NCBI GenBank assembly: GCA_964412105.1
Contig: CAYPNM010000009.1
Coordinates: 29,798-93,797 of the forward strand
Source: JAKAGZ01 sp964412105
Lineage (GTDB): Bacteria; Bacteroidota; Ignavibacteria; Ignavibacteriales; Ignavibacteriaceae
DNA: 64,000 nt
Reading direction: 5' to 3'
Within the stretch, counting starts at the first letter, position 1. Every line of letters starts with the position of its first letter. Positions 27,449 to 36,141 of this stretch are shown one piece after another. The notes under the pieces are model-generated. The model was not told the DNA's origin. It was given only the letters and a program-made list of their open reading frames with translations, and searched no databases. Made by a program: the position numbers and the translations under genes.

Positions 27449-28096
27449 ATGCTAACAAAAACAATTGTATTACTTATTCTTTCAATTTTTCTACTTGCTT
27501 CTTTTTCTTTTCCGCAAAAAAAAGTAAAAGAATCAAATAAGCAATTAGTAGGGCAATGGGCAACGGTAGTTCCAAAAGGGGAAAGATCACAGACAATTAT
27601 CACTTTTCACTCAGATGGAAAAGTTGAATACGATATAGCTGCTATAATTGAAGGCACTTACTTTTTGCATAAAAATATATTGATAACATATTTTAACGAT
27701 CCTAAAAGTACTTCTACTGAGGTAGACACCAGCATAATAAAAATTGTTGGCGATACTTTATATCAAAACAATCTTCATCAGGGTGAAAATATATTAATTA
27801 AATCAGTAAAGCTTGGTAAAAAAACAGTTGGCGGAGGATTAATAGGAAGATGGTTAACCCAGAGTTTTAACGGCCACAAGGCAATTCAGCAATTTACTGC
27901 AGATAATTTAATACACGTGGATTTAATAGTACGTTCTATAAGTGGCGTTTATTTAGTTTCTGGTAATACACTTACTCTGGAACTCCAACTCTCTCCCATA
28001 ATAAAAAGTAAATTTTCAATAAAAAATAATAAAATGACAATTGAACAATCCGGGAAAAGGGGAAGTTCTGAATTAATTAAAATTAATAAAAACTAA
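27449..28096 (+). CDS. Exported protein with two lipocalin-like repeats
   Basis: A 215-residue protein with a signal peptide (1-23, ending FPQ). The mature region consists of two similar halves of about 90 residues. The first starts LVGQWATVVPKGERSQTIITF, followed by HSDGKVEYDIAAIIEGTYFL. The second starts LIGRWLTQSFNGHKAIQQFT, followed by ADNLIHVDLIVRSISGVYLV. Each continues with a strand pair resembling the lipocalin-like fold found in many Bacteroidota secreted proteins (GxW, then GxY). No catalytic residues are obvious. A binding role in the periplasm is inference. Confidence 0.75.
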   Translation: MLTKTIVLLILSIFLLASFSFPQKKVKESNKQLVGQWATVVPKGERSQTIITFHSDGKVEYDIAAIIEGTYFLHKNILITYFNDPKSTSTEVDTSIIKIVGDTLYQNNLHQGENILIKSVKLGKKTVGGGLIGRWLTQSFNGHKAIQQFTADNLIHVDLIVRSISGVYLVSGNTLTLELQLSPIIKSKFSIKNNKMTIEQSGKRGSSELIKINKN

Positions 28097-28113
28097 TTGC
28101 CGGACAAATCTTT

Positions 28114-28650
28114 TTGGCTCAACTATCCAGTAAATTTGACAATCTGGAAAAATCGAGAAAGGATTTAACCACTTACCTTCAGGGGGTGGATAAAAATGGC
28201 CTGGCTTTTAAAGTTAATGAAAACAAGTGGTCAACTATACAGATATGCTTTCACTTGATTAAGTCAGAACAGTTAACTACACTTTCCTTGAATAAAAACC
28301 TGCAACTAAGGGAAAATTTAAAAAAAAGCGGCTTAATATCTCTAATAATGGATGCTTCACTTAGCCTTGTACTTAAATCAAAAATAAAATTCAAAGCCCC
28401 AGCTATTATTGCCAAAATGCCCGACAATTATGATTTCGATGAATTAATGAAAAAATGGAATACCATCAGAGCTTCTTTAAAAAATTACGTCGACAATTTT
28501 CCTGAAGACTGTTTGCGAAAAGTGATATACCGGCATCCAATTGCAGGATGGTTAAATTTATCACAAACGCTGAATTTCTTACAAAATCATTTTGATCACC
28601 ACAAGCCTCAAATCATAAAACTTATCGAAAAGTACAAAAGCCTAAACTAG
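28114..28650 (+). CDS. DinB-like four-helix protein with a TTG start
   Basis: A 178-residue cytoplasmic protein of the DinB superfamily. It has KFDNLEKSRKDLTTYLQGVD, then WSTIQICFHLIKSEQLTT (His50-type ligand), and the C-terminal helix LSQTLNFLQNHFDHHKPQIIK with its histidine cluster, all matching the metal-binding pattern. The frame starts with TTG at 28114, 17 bases after the previous stop, and no better start exists upstream. The first internal Met falls deep in the domain. It may be co-transcribed with the gene before it. Function unknown. Confidence 0.78.
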   Translation: MAQLSSKFDNLEKSRKDLTTYLQGVDKNGLAFKVNENKWSTIQICFHLIKSEQLTTLSLNKNLQLRENLKKSGLISLIMDASLSLVLKSKIKFKAPAIIAKMPDNYDFDELMKKWNTIRASLKNYVDNFPEDCLRKVIYRHPIAGWLNLSQTLNFLQNHFDHHKPQIIKLIEKYKSLN

Positions 28651-28685
28651 AAATCTTTTGATTGTCAATGTTCTTAATCTCTGCT

Positions 28686-30314
28686 TCATTTAATAATCGG
28701 AATTCCCATACTTGCAGTAGGTTCCTGAATTTTAAGAAGATCCGCAATAGTAGGTGCGATATCAACAACATAAACTGGTGTATTTACCGTCTGCACCGGA
28801 ATATGCCAGCCGTAAAATATTAGAGGAACGTGTGTATCGTAATTGTAAATTGCCCCATGAGTTGTTGCATCGCCGCCACTTCCATACAAGTACGATGGCT
28901 GAAGTTCAAAAGCAATGTCTCCGGAGCGAACCGGATTAAATCCATTAAGAATTAAATTTGGAGATTTTCTGTAAGCAGTTAGTTTTTCGAGATCGTTTCT
29001 TATGTAAATCTGGGCAACTAAAGGAAAAGCTCTTCTAATATATTCTGCAAAAGCCTTTTGTACATCCACCGGATTTAACTTCATCAAAGCCATCACATTG
29101 TAATTTAGAAAGATCTGCTTGTTGGATAAATTTTCAAAAACTTTTGAATTGCCAAATGTGTTGCGGGCAAAGTTTTTAAGCGAATCTTTCATAGTGGCCG
29201 GGTCAAACCATCCTGCCGGTATATTTCTCTTATTTAAGAAGTACGGATTTTCAGCCACAGCGTGATCGGCAGTAAAGAAAAGAAGATAATTCCCTTTGCC
29301 AACCTGTTTATCCAAATCATTTAAAAGATCTGCAATTAGCGAGTCAAGTTTAACATATGTATCCTCCACCTCAACAGAATTAGGGCCATATTCGTGCCCG
29401 ATAAAATCCGTAGAGGAATAACTTATCGCCAGAAAGTCTGTATAATTATGTTTACCTAATTTTTCATTTTCAATGACAGATTTTGCAAAATCATTTAATA
29501 TATCGTTCCCATAAGGAGTCGATCTTATTAGGTCATATTTCTTTTCTTTATTCAGATGATTGAATAAATGCGGAAAGGCACTTTTCTTTTCTGAAAAAAG
29601 ATCAGCTTCAAACGGTTGTTGGTCTGGTAAATTAGTTTCATATTTCTCAAGTGGATATGATAAAAACCATCCATTGGCCATATATTTATCAACAAGTTTT
29701 CTGTCATTAAAAGAATTAACCCAATTCGGAAGTTGATGCATATAATAAGTTGAAGAGATAAAATTTCCATTGTCAGAATCATACCAATATGCTGCATCCG
29801 GCATATGCCCGCCCGGTAAAATTGATGCTCTATCCTTAATAGAAATCGCAATCACTTTTGATTTACCGTTTGTTGCGAGCTTTAATTGATCTGTTATTGT
29901 TGTAGATAAAAGACGTCTCGGAGATTCCTCCCCATTTATATCATTCCCACCGACTGTTTTCACAGAATGGTCTGAAGTACAGTAAACAGTTCTTTTTAGT
30001 TTTCTATCAAACCAGTCATTGGCAATTATTCCATGAAAGTAGGGAGTTGTCCCGGTATATATCGAAGTATGGCCCGGACCTGTGAAAGTAGGAACATAAT
30101 TGTAATGAGCAAAAGTAAAATTACTTCCTTCGTTCATTAACCTCTTCAATCCCTTATCGCTATATAATGAATCAAATCTATATAGATAATCATAACGCAT
30201 CTGATCTATAACTATTCCAACGACAAGTTTAGGTTCAGGAATTGTTGTTTGCGCCTTTAAATGGCCGAAGCCTCCTAATAAAAAAACGAAGAATATAATT
30301 ATGAATTTTTTCAT
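28686..30314 (-). CDS. pafA: PafA-type alkaline phosphatase (exported)
   Basis: A periplasmic alkaline phosphatase-superfamily phosphomonoesterase of 542 residues with a signal peptide (1-21, ending LKAQ). The metal-binding D at VVGIVIDQMRYDYL (about 37) and the nucleophile T78 in YVPTFTGPGHTSIYTG are present. K160 and R162 in ISIKDRASILPGGH match the Lys/Arg pair that defines PafA versus classical PhoA (T79, K162 and R164 in Elizabethkingia PafA). Zinc ligands DFLAISYSSTDFIGHEYG (near 302) and FFTADHAV (near 352) complete the site. It releases phosphate from a broad range of monoesters. It is divergent from the peptide transporter gene. Only an AT-rich 286-bp spacer lies between; no Pho box could be judged. 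Confidence 0.93.
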   Translation of the reverse strand: MKKFIIIFFVFLLGGFGHLKAQTTIPEPKLVVGIVIDQMRYDYLYRFDSLYSDKGLKRLMNEGSNFTFAHYNYVPTFTGPGHTSIYTGTTPYFHGIIANDWFDRKLKRTVYCTSDHSVKTVGGNDINGEESPRRLLSTTITDQLKLATNGKSKVIAISIKDRASILPGGHMPDAAYWYDSDNGNFISSTYYMHQLPNWVNSFNDRKLVDKYMANGWFLSYPLEKYETNLPDQQPFEADLFSEKKSAFPHLFNHLNKEKKYDLIRSTPYGNDILNDFAKSVIENEKLGKHNYTDFLAISYSSTDFIGHEYGPNSVEVEDTYVKLDSLIADLLNDLDKQVGKGNYLLFFTADHAVAENPYFLNKRNIPAGWFDPATMKDSLKNFARNTFGNSKVFENLSNKQIFLNYNVMALMKLNPVDVQKAFAEYIRRAFPLVAQIYIRNDLEKLTAYRKSPNLILNGFNPVRSGDIAFELQPSYLYGSGGDATTHGAIYNYDTHVPLIFYGWHIPVQTVNTPVYVVDIAPTIADLLKIQEPTASMGIPIIK

Positions 30315-30600
30315 TTTTTAGCCTTTATTATTGTAAATGAGAGAACGAGAATATTTGCTATAACAAATTTAACGTTTTCAAATAAATAGCAAATTAAGTT
30401 AAAATTAACTTCTCAAAATAGATTCGTTTATCATATTTCGGTTTGTTTAAAAACTATCTTTTCTTAAATTTATAAATAGATTTGGAACAACTTTTAAACG
30501 GGGCAGTAGCTTTACAATTCTGATTACTGCATACAAAATTCTTTTAATACAACAACGTATTTAAACAGATAATTCCTTAAAAAAAATAAAAGGTGCAACA

Positions 30601-32103
30601 ATGTTCAAAGGACACCCCAAAGGACTATTTGTTCTCTTTTTTACGGAAATGTGGGAGCGGTTTGGTTTTTATACCATGCTGGCGGTTTTTGTTTATTATA
30701 TGCAGGAGAATTTCAACTGGGATGCCACTCAGGCAACAAATGTTTACGGCTTGTTTATGGCCGGCGTTTATATAACCCCCCTTCTTGGAGGCTGGATTGC
30801 AGATAACTATTTAGGATATGGTAAAACTATAACAATCGGTGCAGTAATTATGGGAATGGGATATGCAGTGATGGCTGTGCCTACAAGCACTCCTCTTACA
30901 CTTTATGTAGCACTGGTGATCGTTGCACTTGGTAACGGTTTATTTAAAGCCAACATATCGGTATTGGTTGGAAATTTATACTCACACTCGAGTGGTTCAT
31001 TAAAAGACGCCGGTTACAATATTTTTTATATGGGAATAAATGTCGGTGCGTTTTATGCGCCTTTTGCCGCTGCCGGAATAAGACATTACTTTATGAATAA
31101 TTTCGGTGTATCGCTTGCCAACGGTTATAATGCCGCATTCGGAGTTGCTTCTGCCGGAATGATACTTTCATTATTGATCTTTACATTTTTAAGAAGCAGG
31201 TATAAGGACGCGGATTACCAGGCAAAGAACATTGTAAAAGAAGATAAGGATTTAAAACTCACAAAGTCACAGGAAAAAGAAAGGATTTTTGCGCTGTTAA
31301 CAATTTTTGCAATTGTTATTTTCTTCTGGCTGGCATTTCATCAAAACGGTGCAGCGCTGTCACTTTTTGCCAGAGATTACACTCATAAAATAGTAGGCAA
31401 AGTAACGTACATACTTTTTGATATAATTGGTCTTCATGCGGTGCTTGCAGTATTACTCGGCGGAGCAGTTTTATTTAATAAAAATGTTGCAGCAAAATTT
31501 AAAGGAATTGCAGGATTATTTGTTGCTGCAGGAATTGCAATAATTATTTACAAACTAAGTTACCTTCCAGCACAAAATGAAATTTCGCCCGAGCAATTCC
31601 AGTCATTTAACCCGATGTTCATAATTTTACTTACACCTATTATTGTTGGAATGTTTGCTTTTCTTAACCGTAAAGGAAAAGAACCGTCTTCACCAGGAAA
31701 GATTGGAATAGGTATGGTTATAACCGGAATCGCATACATAATTATGATATTCGCCTCAACAGGTCTGATGTCAGTTGAAGCACTGGGAGGGCAGGGTTCG
31801 TCGACAACGGTCAGCCCGTTTTGGCTCTTTTCAACATATTTCACATTAACGATAGCTGAACTACATCTAAGTCCTATGGGATTATCTTTCGTCTCAAAAG
31901 TTGCACCGCCTAAAATGAAAGGATTAATGATGGGGGGATGGTTTGGTGCCACGGCGGTCGGGAATTATCTTGCAGGATTTGTCGGCAGATTTTATCAGCA
32001 CTGGGAACTGTGGCAGTTTTTCCTGCTGCTGGTAATTACTTCATTTTTTGCTGCCATGCTGTTGAGACTGTCCTTGAAAAAGTTGAAAAAAGCCACTGAA
32101 TAA
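30601..32103 (+). CDS. POT-family proton-coupled peptide transporter
   Basis: A major-facilitator protein of the POT/PTR family that takes up di- and tripeptides with protons. It has 500 residues and about 14 membrane helices. The family signature E-x-x-E-R is seen as FFTEMWERFGFYTMLAVFVYY (about 14-34). GWIADNYLGYGKTITIGAVIMGMGY (about 60-84) is the second signature, and FYMGINVGAFYAPFAAAGI (about 142-160) the PTR2 motif. SPFWLFSTYFTLTIAELHLSPMGLSFVSKVAP in the C-terminal half is also diagnostic. AAAGGTG lies 7 bases before the ATG. Substrate class is well supported by family; exact specificity is not. Confidence 0.94.
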   Translation: MFKGHPKGLFVLFFTEMWERFGFYTMLAVFVYYMQENFNWDATQATNVYGLFMAGVYITPLLGGWIADNYLGYGKTITIGAVIMGMGYAVMAVPTSTPLTLYVALVIVALGNGLFKANISVLVGNLYSHSSGSLKDAGYNIFYMGINVGAFYAPFAAAGIRHYFMNNFGVSLANGYNAAFGVASAGMILSLLIFTFLRSRYKDADYQAKNIVKEDKDLKLTKSQEKERIFALLTIFAIVIFFWLAFHQNGAALSLFARDYTHKIVGKVTYILFDIIGLHAVLAVLLGGAVLFNKNVAAKFKGIAGLFVAAGIAIIIYKLSYLPAQNEISPEQFQSFNPMFIILLTPIIVGMFAFLNRKGKEPSSPGKIGIGMVITGIAYIIMIFASTGLMSVEALGGQGSSTTVSPFWLFSTYFTLTIAELHLSPMGLSFVSKVAPPKMKGLMMGGWFGATAVGNYLAGFVGRFYQHWELWQFFLLLVITSFFAAMLLRLSLKKLKKATE

Positions 32104-32132
32104 ATGCAGTTTAAAAAGATCACCTCCATTAG

Positions 32133-32161
32133 TTCCCTCTTCTCTTAAAAAGAAGGGGGAA
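32133..32161. repeat. Hairpin between the POT and DUF6132 genes
   Basis: TTCCCTCTTCT (32133-32143) pairs with AGAAGGGGGAA (32151-32161) with one G-T wobble, around a CTTAAAA loop. No T tract follows, so termination is doubtful; it may be an attenuator or a degenerate copy of the poly-C/poly-G hairpin seen at 56327-56358. Confidence 0.55.
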
Positions 32162-32232
32162 GAGCTCTCAGGTTAATGAATCCTTTTTATGACTACTGTA
32201 TCAAATTATTACCGAAAAACAATTTTTATTTT

Positions 32233-32454
32233 ATGTTAAAAGATTTTAAGCAGCAACCAATAAAGAAAAAATTATTAATACTTGGAAGAATAGTAATACC
32301 CGTTTTTCTGGGGGCGACAGCAGGATATTTATATTATCATTACATCGGCTGTGTATCCGGTCATTGCCCTATCACAAGCAACCCATATATCAGCACAGCA
32401 TACGGTGCTGCAATTGGAGCTGTGTTTATAAAGTGGAAAACCAAAGCTAAATAA
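32233..32454 (+). CDS. DUF6132 small membrane protein
   Basis: A 73-residue protein from ATG 32233 (a longer 92-residue form from 32176 is possible). A TM helix covers about 12-31 (LLILGRIVIPVFLGATAGYLYY). The DUF6132 signature HYIGCVSGHCPITSNPYIST follows at about 32-51, with two conserved cysteines spaced C-x4-C. A second weak helix, AYGAAIGAVFI, follows. The paired cysteines suggest redox or metal binding, which is inference. It is on the same strand as the peptide transporter, separated by a hairpin. Confidence 0.82.
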   Translation: MLKDFKQQPIKKKLLILGRIVIPVFLGATAGYLYYHYIGCVSGHCPITSNPYISTAYGAAIGAVFIKWKTKAK

Positions 32455-32575
32455 TAATACCCGCCCCAAATTACTAATAAAGACTACACAATTTTAGTTA
32501 TTTTAGTTCAACTGAAAATTATTTTTTGCTTATTTAAACATAATTATTACCATCCTATAATCCGGGAAGTTACTT

Positions 32576-33280
32576 ATGCCACTAAAAAAATTAAAGCAGC
32601 AACTTAAAAAAGCCAGCAATAAAAAGACTGCTGAGACTTTGCAATGGTTTTTCAAAACAGGAAAAGGCGATTATGGAGAGGGAGATAAATTTATTGGAAT
32701 AAAAGTTCCGCAAATTAGAATGATAGCAAAAATCAACAAAGATTTAACAATACCCGAAATTCAAAAAGTGCTTCAATCAAAATATCACGAAGAAAGACTC
32801 TGCGCTTTATTTATCCTGGTAGATAAGTACGCCAAAGGAAATGATGAGACAAAAGAAAAGATTTTTCGTTTTTATCTTCAAAATACCGAAATGATCAATA
32901 ACTGGGACCTCGTGGATTTAACAGCTCCAAAAATCGTAGGCAAGCATTTATTAACTCAGAATAGGAAGATTTTATTTAAGCTCGCCAGATCAAAAAATCT
33001 TTGGGAGAGAAGGATTTCAATTCTTTCAACCTTCGAATTTATCAGGGAAAAACAATTTTCAGATTCACTTAAAATTGCAAAACTGCTCTTAAATGATAAT
33101 CACGATCTTATCCATAAAGCTGTTGGGTGGATGCTTCGAGAAATAGGCAAAAGAGATTTGAAAACCGAAGAAGTATTTTTAATGAAGTACTATAAGAAAA
33201 TGCCGAGAACGATGCTGCGCTATGCTATTGAAAAATTTCCGGCGAAGAAAAGACTGGCATATCTTAAAGGGGATTTCTGA
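32576..33280 (+). CDS. AlkD-like DNA alkylation repair protein
   Basis: A HEAT-like repeat DNA glycosylase of the AlkC/AlkD family, 234 residues, expected to excise N3- and N7-alkylpurines. The N terminus reads AETLQWFFKTGKGDYGEGDKFIGIKVPQIRMIAK (family signature, about 20-53). The helical repeat HEERLCALFILVDKYAKG is next. The catalytic-site segment NNWDLVDLTAPKIVGKHLL (about 103-121) carries the active-site W-D. LWERRISILSTFEFIR and HKAVGWMLREIGKR follow; the final MPRTMLRYAIEKFP is conserved. The ATG at 32576 is preceded by GGGAAG. No adaptive-response regulator adjoins. Confidence 0.92.
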   Translation: MPLKKLKQQLKKASNKKTAETLQWFFKTGKGDYGEGDKFIGIKVPQIRMIAKINKDLTIPEIQKVLQSKYHEERLCALFILVDKYAKGNDETKEKIFRFYLQNTEMINNWDLVDLTAPKIVGKHLLTQNRKILFKLARSKNLWERRISILSTFEFIREKQFSDSLKIAKLLLNDNHDLIHKAVGWMLREIGKRDLKTEEVFLMKYYKKMPRTMLRYAIEKFPAKKRLAYLKGDF

Positions 33281-33415
33281 AGGTAACTCATCCATCTTTC
33301 ATTCTCCCTTCTCGTTCAAATAACAGGGCGCTAGGTTAAAATTGTATTTCCAGAAATTCGAGACTAATTTTACCAGATAAAATTTCAAAATTATTACTGA
33401 ATCATGATTTGATTG

Positions 33416-34726
33416 ATGGATACAAACGAATCCCCTTTAAATAACTCACCAATTCCTGCCCCACCGGGCCAATCAAAGTTTCAATATTTTGTTACCGGAC
33501 TTAGAAATCAGGTAAGCTGGAAAAAAACTTTTACTGCACTTAAACACCCCAACTATAAATTATGGTTCCGCGGGCAAATGCTTTCTCTTTTCGGTACTTG
33601 GATGCAGCGAACGGCGGAAGGTTTTTTAATTTTTGAACTTACACATTCCCCTATTTATCTCGGATATGTCGGGTTCGCAATGGGCGCGCCTGCCTGGATA
33701 TTTATGATTTACGGCGGTGTGATTGCAGATCGTTATCCCAAAAGAACAGTATTGATAATCACACAGATAAGCATGATGATTCTTGCTTCAATACTTGCCA
33801 TGTTAGCATTTACCGGACTTGTTCAGCCGTGGCACATTATTTTTCTTGCATTCCTTCTTGGCATTGCAAATGCATTCGATGCACCAGCACGACAAGCCTT
33901 TGTGCTCGAACTCGTAAATCGCGAAGATCTTACGAATGCAATTGCATTAAACGCAACTATGTTTAATACTGCAACCGCCATAGGCCCTGCAATAGCAGGG
34001 GTAACATATGCACTGTTCGGTCCTGCATGGTGTTTTACTATAAATGCGCTTTCGTTTATCGGAGTCATTGCTGCACTTAAAATGATGAGCCTGAAACCAC
34101 AAACAAAAGCTGAAAGGACAAAATCAACTTTCACTGATTTGAAAGAGGGATTTAAGTATATTTTTTCACAAAGAATTGTTTTGACTTTGATTTCGCTTGT
34201 TGGTGTCATCAGCATTTTCGGAATTTCCTACATTACTCTTCTGCCGGCATGGGCTGTAACAATTCTTCACGGAAATGCGGCAACAAACGGGTTTCTGCAA
34301 TCAGCCAGAGGGATAGGGGCGTTGGCAAGTGCGCTATTAATTGCCTCGATGGGAAGGTTTAATTTTTCTGGGAAGCTATTGACAGTCGGAAGTTTTCTCT
34401 TTCCTTTGCTTCTTATTATTTTTTCATTCATGCGTCTGCTACCAGTTACTTTACTGGTTTTATTCTGCGTAGGATTCTCAATAATACTCGTTAACAATCT
34501 CGCAAACGCTCTGGTGCAGAAGCTTGTTCCAGATTTTTTGAGAGGTCGGGTTATGGGCGTCTATACATTTACATTTTTTGGATTTATGCCAATAGGTGCT
34601 CTACTGATGGGAGTACTTGCCGAAAAGTTTAACGAACCTATCGCTGTTATGATAGGCGCAATTACTGCTTTTTGCTTTTCTGTTTTTATCTGGTTTAAAG
34701 TGCCGGCACTGAGAAAGGAAAAATAA
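33416..34726 (+). CDS. MFS transporter, EntS-like (MFS_3 family)
   Basis: A 436-residue exporter of the MFS_3 group, which includes enterobactin exporter EntS and several drug efflux pumps. The N-terminal cytoplasmic tail has about 55 residues, Pro-rich. KHPNYKLWFRGQMLSLFGTWMQRTAEGFLIFELT marks the start of the membrane domain, followed by about 12 helices. The A-motif loop reads GGVIADRYPKRTVLI, and LGIANAFDAPARQAFVLELVNREDLTNAIALN is the most typical stretch of the family. Start: the ATG at 33416; the TTG one codon earlier is less likely. Substrate unknown; no siderophore genes nearby. Confidence 0.9.
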   Translation: MDTNESPLNNSPIPAPPGQSKFQYFVTGLRNQVSWKKTFTALKHPNYKLWFRGQMLSLFGTWMQRTAEGFLIFELTHSPIYLGYVGFAMGAPAWIFMIYGGVIADRYPKRTVLIITQISMMILASILAMLAFTGLVQPWHIIFLAFLLGIANAFDAPARQAFVLELVNREDLTNAIALNATMFNTATAIGPAIAGVTYALFGPAWCFTINALSFIGVIAALKMMSLKPQTKAERTKSTFTDLKEGFKYIFSQRIVLTLISLVGVISIFGISYITLLPAWAVTILHGNAATNGFLQSARGIGALASALLIASMGRFNFSGKLLTVGSFLFPLLLIIFSFMRLLPVTLLVLFCVGFSIILVNNLANALVQKLVPDFLRGRVMGVYTFTFFGFMPIGALLMGVLAEKFNEPIAVMIGAITAFCFSVFIWFKVPALRKEK

Positions 34727-35728
34727 TTGTTTATATAAGTTCAGTTTTTTAGGATATCCTAAAGATTACCTTCCCTTCTATTGTCCCAGTTTTAATTATC
34801 AATTCATTGTTAGAGGTTTTGCACATTATAAACCTGAATATTCCTAACTGACGTGGATTCTCCCTATAATAAATTGGTTGCCGTTTATTTGTGTATCAGT
34901 TCTTGCTATTAAAAAAATCAATAATTTGCCCTGTTTTGGAGTAATACTGACCCAAAAAGAATCTCAGCTATCTCTACAATTATGATAATTCATTAAGGGT
35001 GCGAGCCGGGATGTGTTATTAAGGCAGGGTGAAGGCCTATTTTAGCGTTTTCAGAGTGTTTTCAGAGCGTTTTCAGAGCGTTTTCANNNNNNNNNNNNNN
35101 NNNNNNNNNNNNNNNNNNNNNNNNNNNNNNNNNNNNNNNNNNNNNNNNNNNNNNNNNNNNNNNNNNNNNNNNNNNNNNNNNNNNNNGTTTTCAGAGCGTT
35201 TTCAGAGCGTTTTCAAATAGTATCTAAACCGAATATGATGTTTAGATGAAGAATGTTATACTGTACAGAAACAAATAATTTCACAACTTATCTTAGGATT
35301 CATTTTCAAGGCTCAGACTTTTCCGGGTTTGCAATTATCTAGGAGGTTGGAGTCTTTAATAACATTCAGGGAGGATATTATTTTCGCTATTGCTAATGGT
35401 GCATAGGTATACTAAATAAATTATTGGGCCAAAACTTCTTCATTTAAAACCAGGTAACTACCCAAGGCACAGCAACTGAAACACTGCCCATTTTCTAATT
35501 ATCTTCAGGAATTATACGGAATGTAAAGCTACTAAATATTTGCAGAAAAAATTAAAGGCAAAACATTAATGAATGACCTTTGAAGGGATTGGTACCTCCT
35601 CAGATATATCGGTACAAATAACCCGACAAGATTCGCCTGCAGAATGTGATACTAAACTTGAGATAGCAATTGCGTCTTTAAAACTATTAAATATATACTA
35701 AACCGCTATTAAAATTGGAAGGGATAAA
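34727..35728. other. 1-kb gene desert with a tandem repeat and a scaffold gap
   Basis: No credible gene in about 1000 bases. It contains the 11-bp tandem array at 35047-35215, interrupted by 100 Ns, and short GC-richer islands (for example GCGAGCCGGGATGTG near 35000) unlike the neighbouring sequence. It may be the remains of inserted DNA, together with the GIY-YIG gene at its right edge. Confidence 0.5.
35047..35215. repeat. 11-bp tandem repeat, unit GTTTTCAGAGC, broken by a gap
   Basis: Left of the gap are three full units (35047-35079; the first ends in T) and a partial unit (35080-35086). Right of the 100 Ns (35087-35186) are two full units and a partial one (35187-35215). The last 29 bases before the gap equal the first 29 after it, so the assembler broke inside the array and the true copy number is unknown. 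There are no spacers, so it is not a CRISPR. Confidence 0.88.
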
Positions 35729-36079
35729 GTGAAAACACATAAGGAAATGAAACAAGAATATAAACAATTTAAATCACCCAAAGGAGTATATCAAATTAAG
35801 AATAAGCGAAATGGTAAGTTATTAATAGGCAGTAGTACAAATTTAAAAGCAATATGGAATAGGCACAGAACTCAATTGAATTTTGGAAGTCATCCAAATA
35901 AAGAATTGCAAAGTGAATGGAACAAATATGGAGAAGAATCTTTTGAACATGAAATATTAGAAGAAATAAAAGAAAAGGATGATGAAGGAAAAGATTATAA
36001 AAAAGAAGTTAAGAAATTGGAAGAACTATTTGTAGAAGAACTTCAGCCCTTTGGTACAAAGGGTTATAATAAAAAATAA
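35729..36079 (+). CDS. GIY-YIG domain protein
   Basis: A 116-residue protein made of one GIY-YIG nuclease domain. KGVYQIKNKRNGKLLIGSS (18-36) holds the GVY and LIG halves of the motif. NLKAIWNRHRTQL (38-50) carries the conserved Arg, and KLEELFVEELQPFGTKGYN gives a candidate catalytic Glu near 94. It starts with GTG, preceded by GGAAGGG. A highly charged Glu/Lys helix (80-95) sits within the domain. Stand-alone GIY-YIG proteins are often mobile-element or homing-endonuclease-like. It lies at the edge of a gene desert with a tandem repeat, consistent with that, but direct evidence is lacking. Confidence 0.82.
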   Translation: MKTHKEMKQEYKQFKSPKGVYQIKNKRNGKLLIGSSTNLKAIWNRHRTQLNFGSHPNKELQSEWNKYGEESFEHEILEEIKEKDDEGKDYKKEVKKLEELFVEELQPFGTKGYNKK

Positions 36080-36141
36080 ATAATATACAGGTGGAGAACA
36101 CAGATGGGCCAATGCATAAATTATTACTGCGGGTTACAAGA

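Noticed and set aside
35047..35215. Possible CRISPR array
   Set aside because: Units are 11 bp, directly contiguous and without spacers; no cas genes in the window.
35029..35220. Open frame across the 11-bp repeat array
   Set aside because: It runs through 100 Ns, and an 11-bp unit cannot keep a reading frame of constant meaning.
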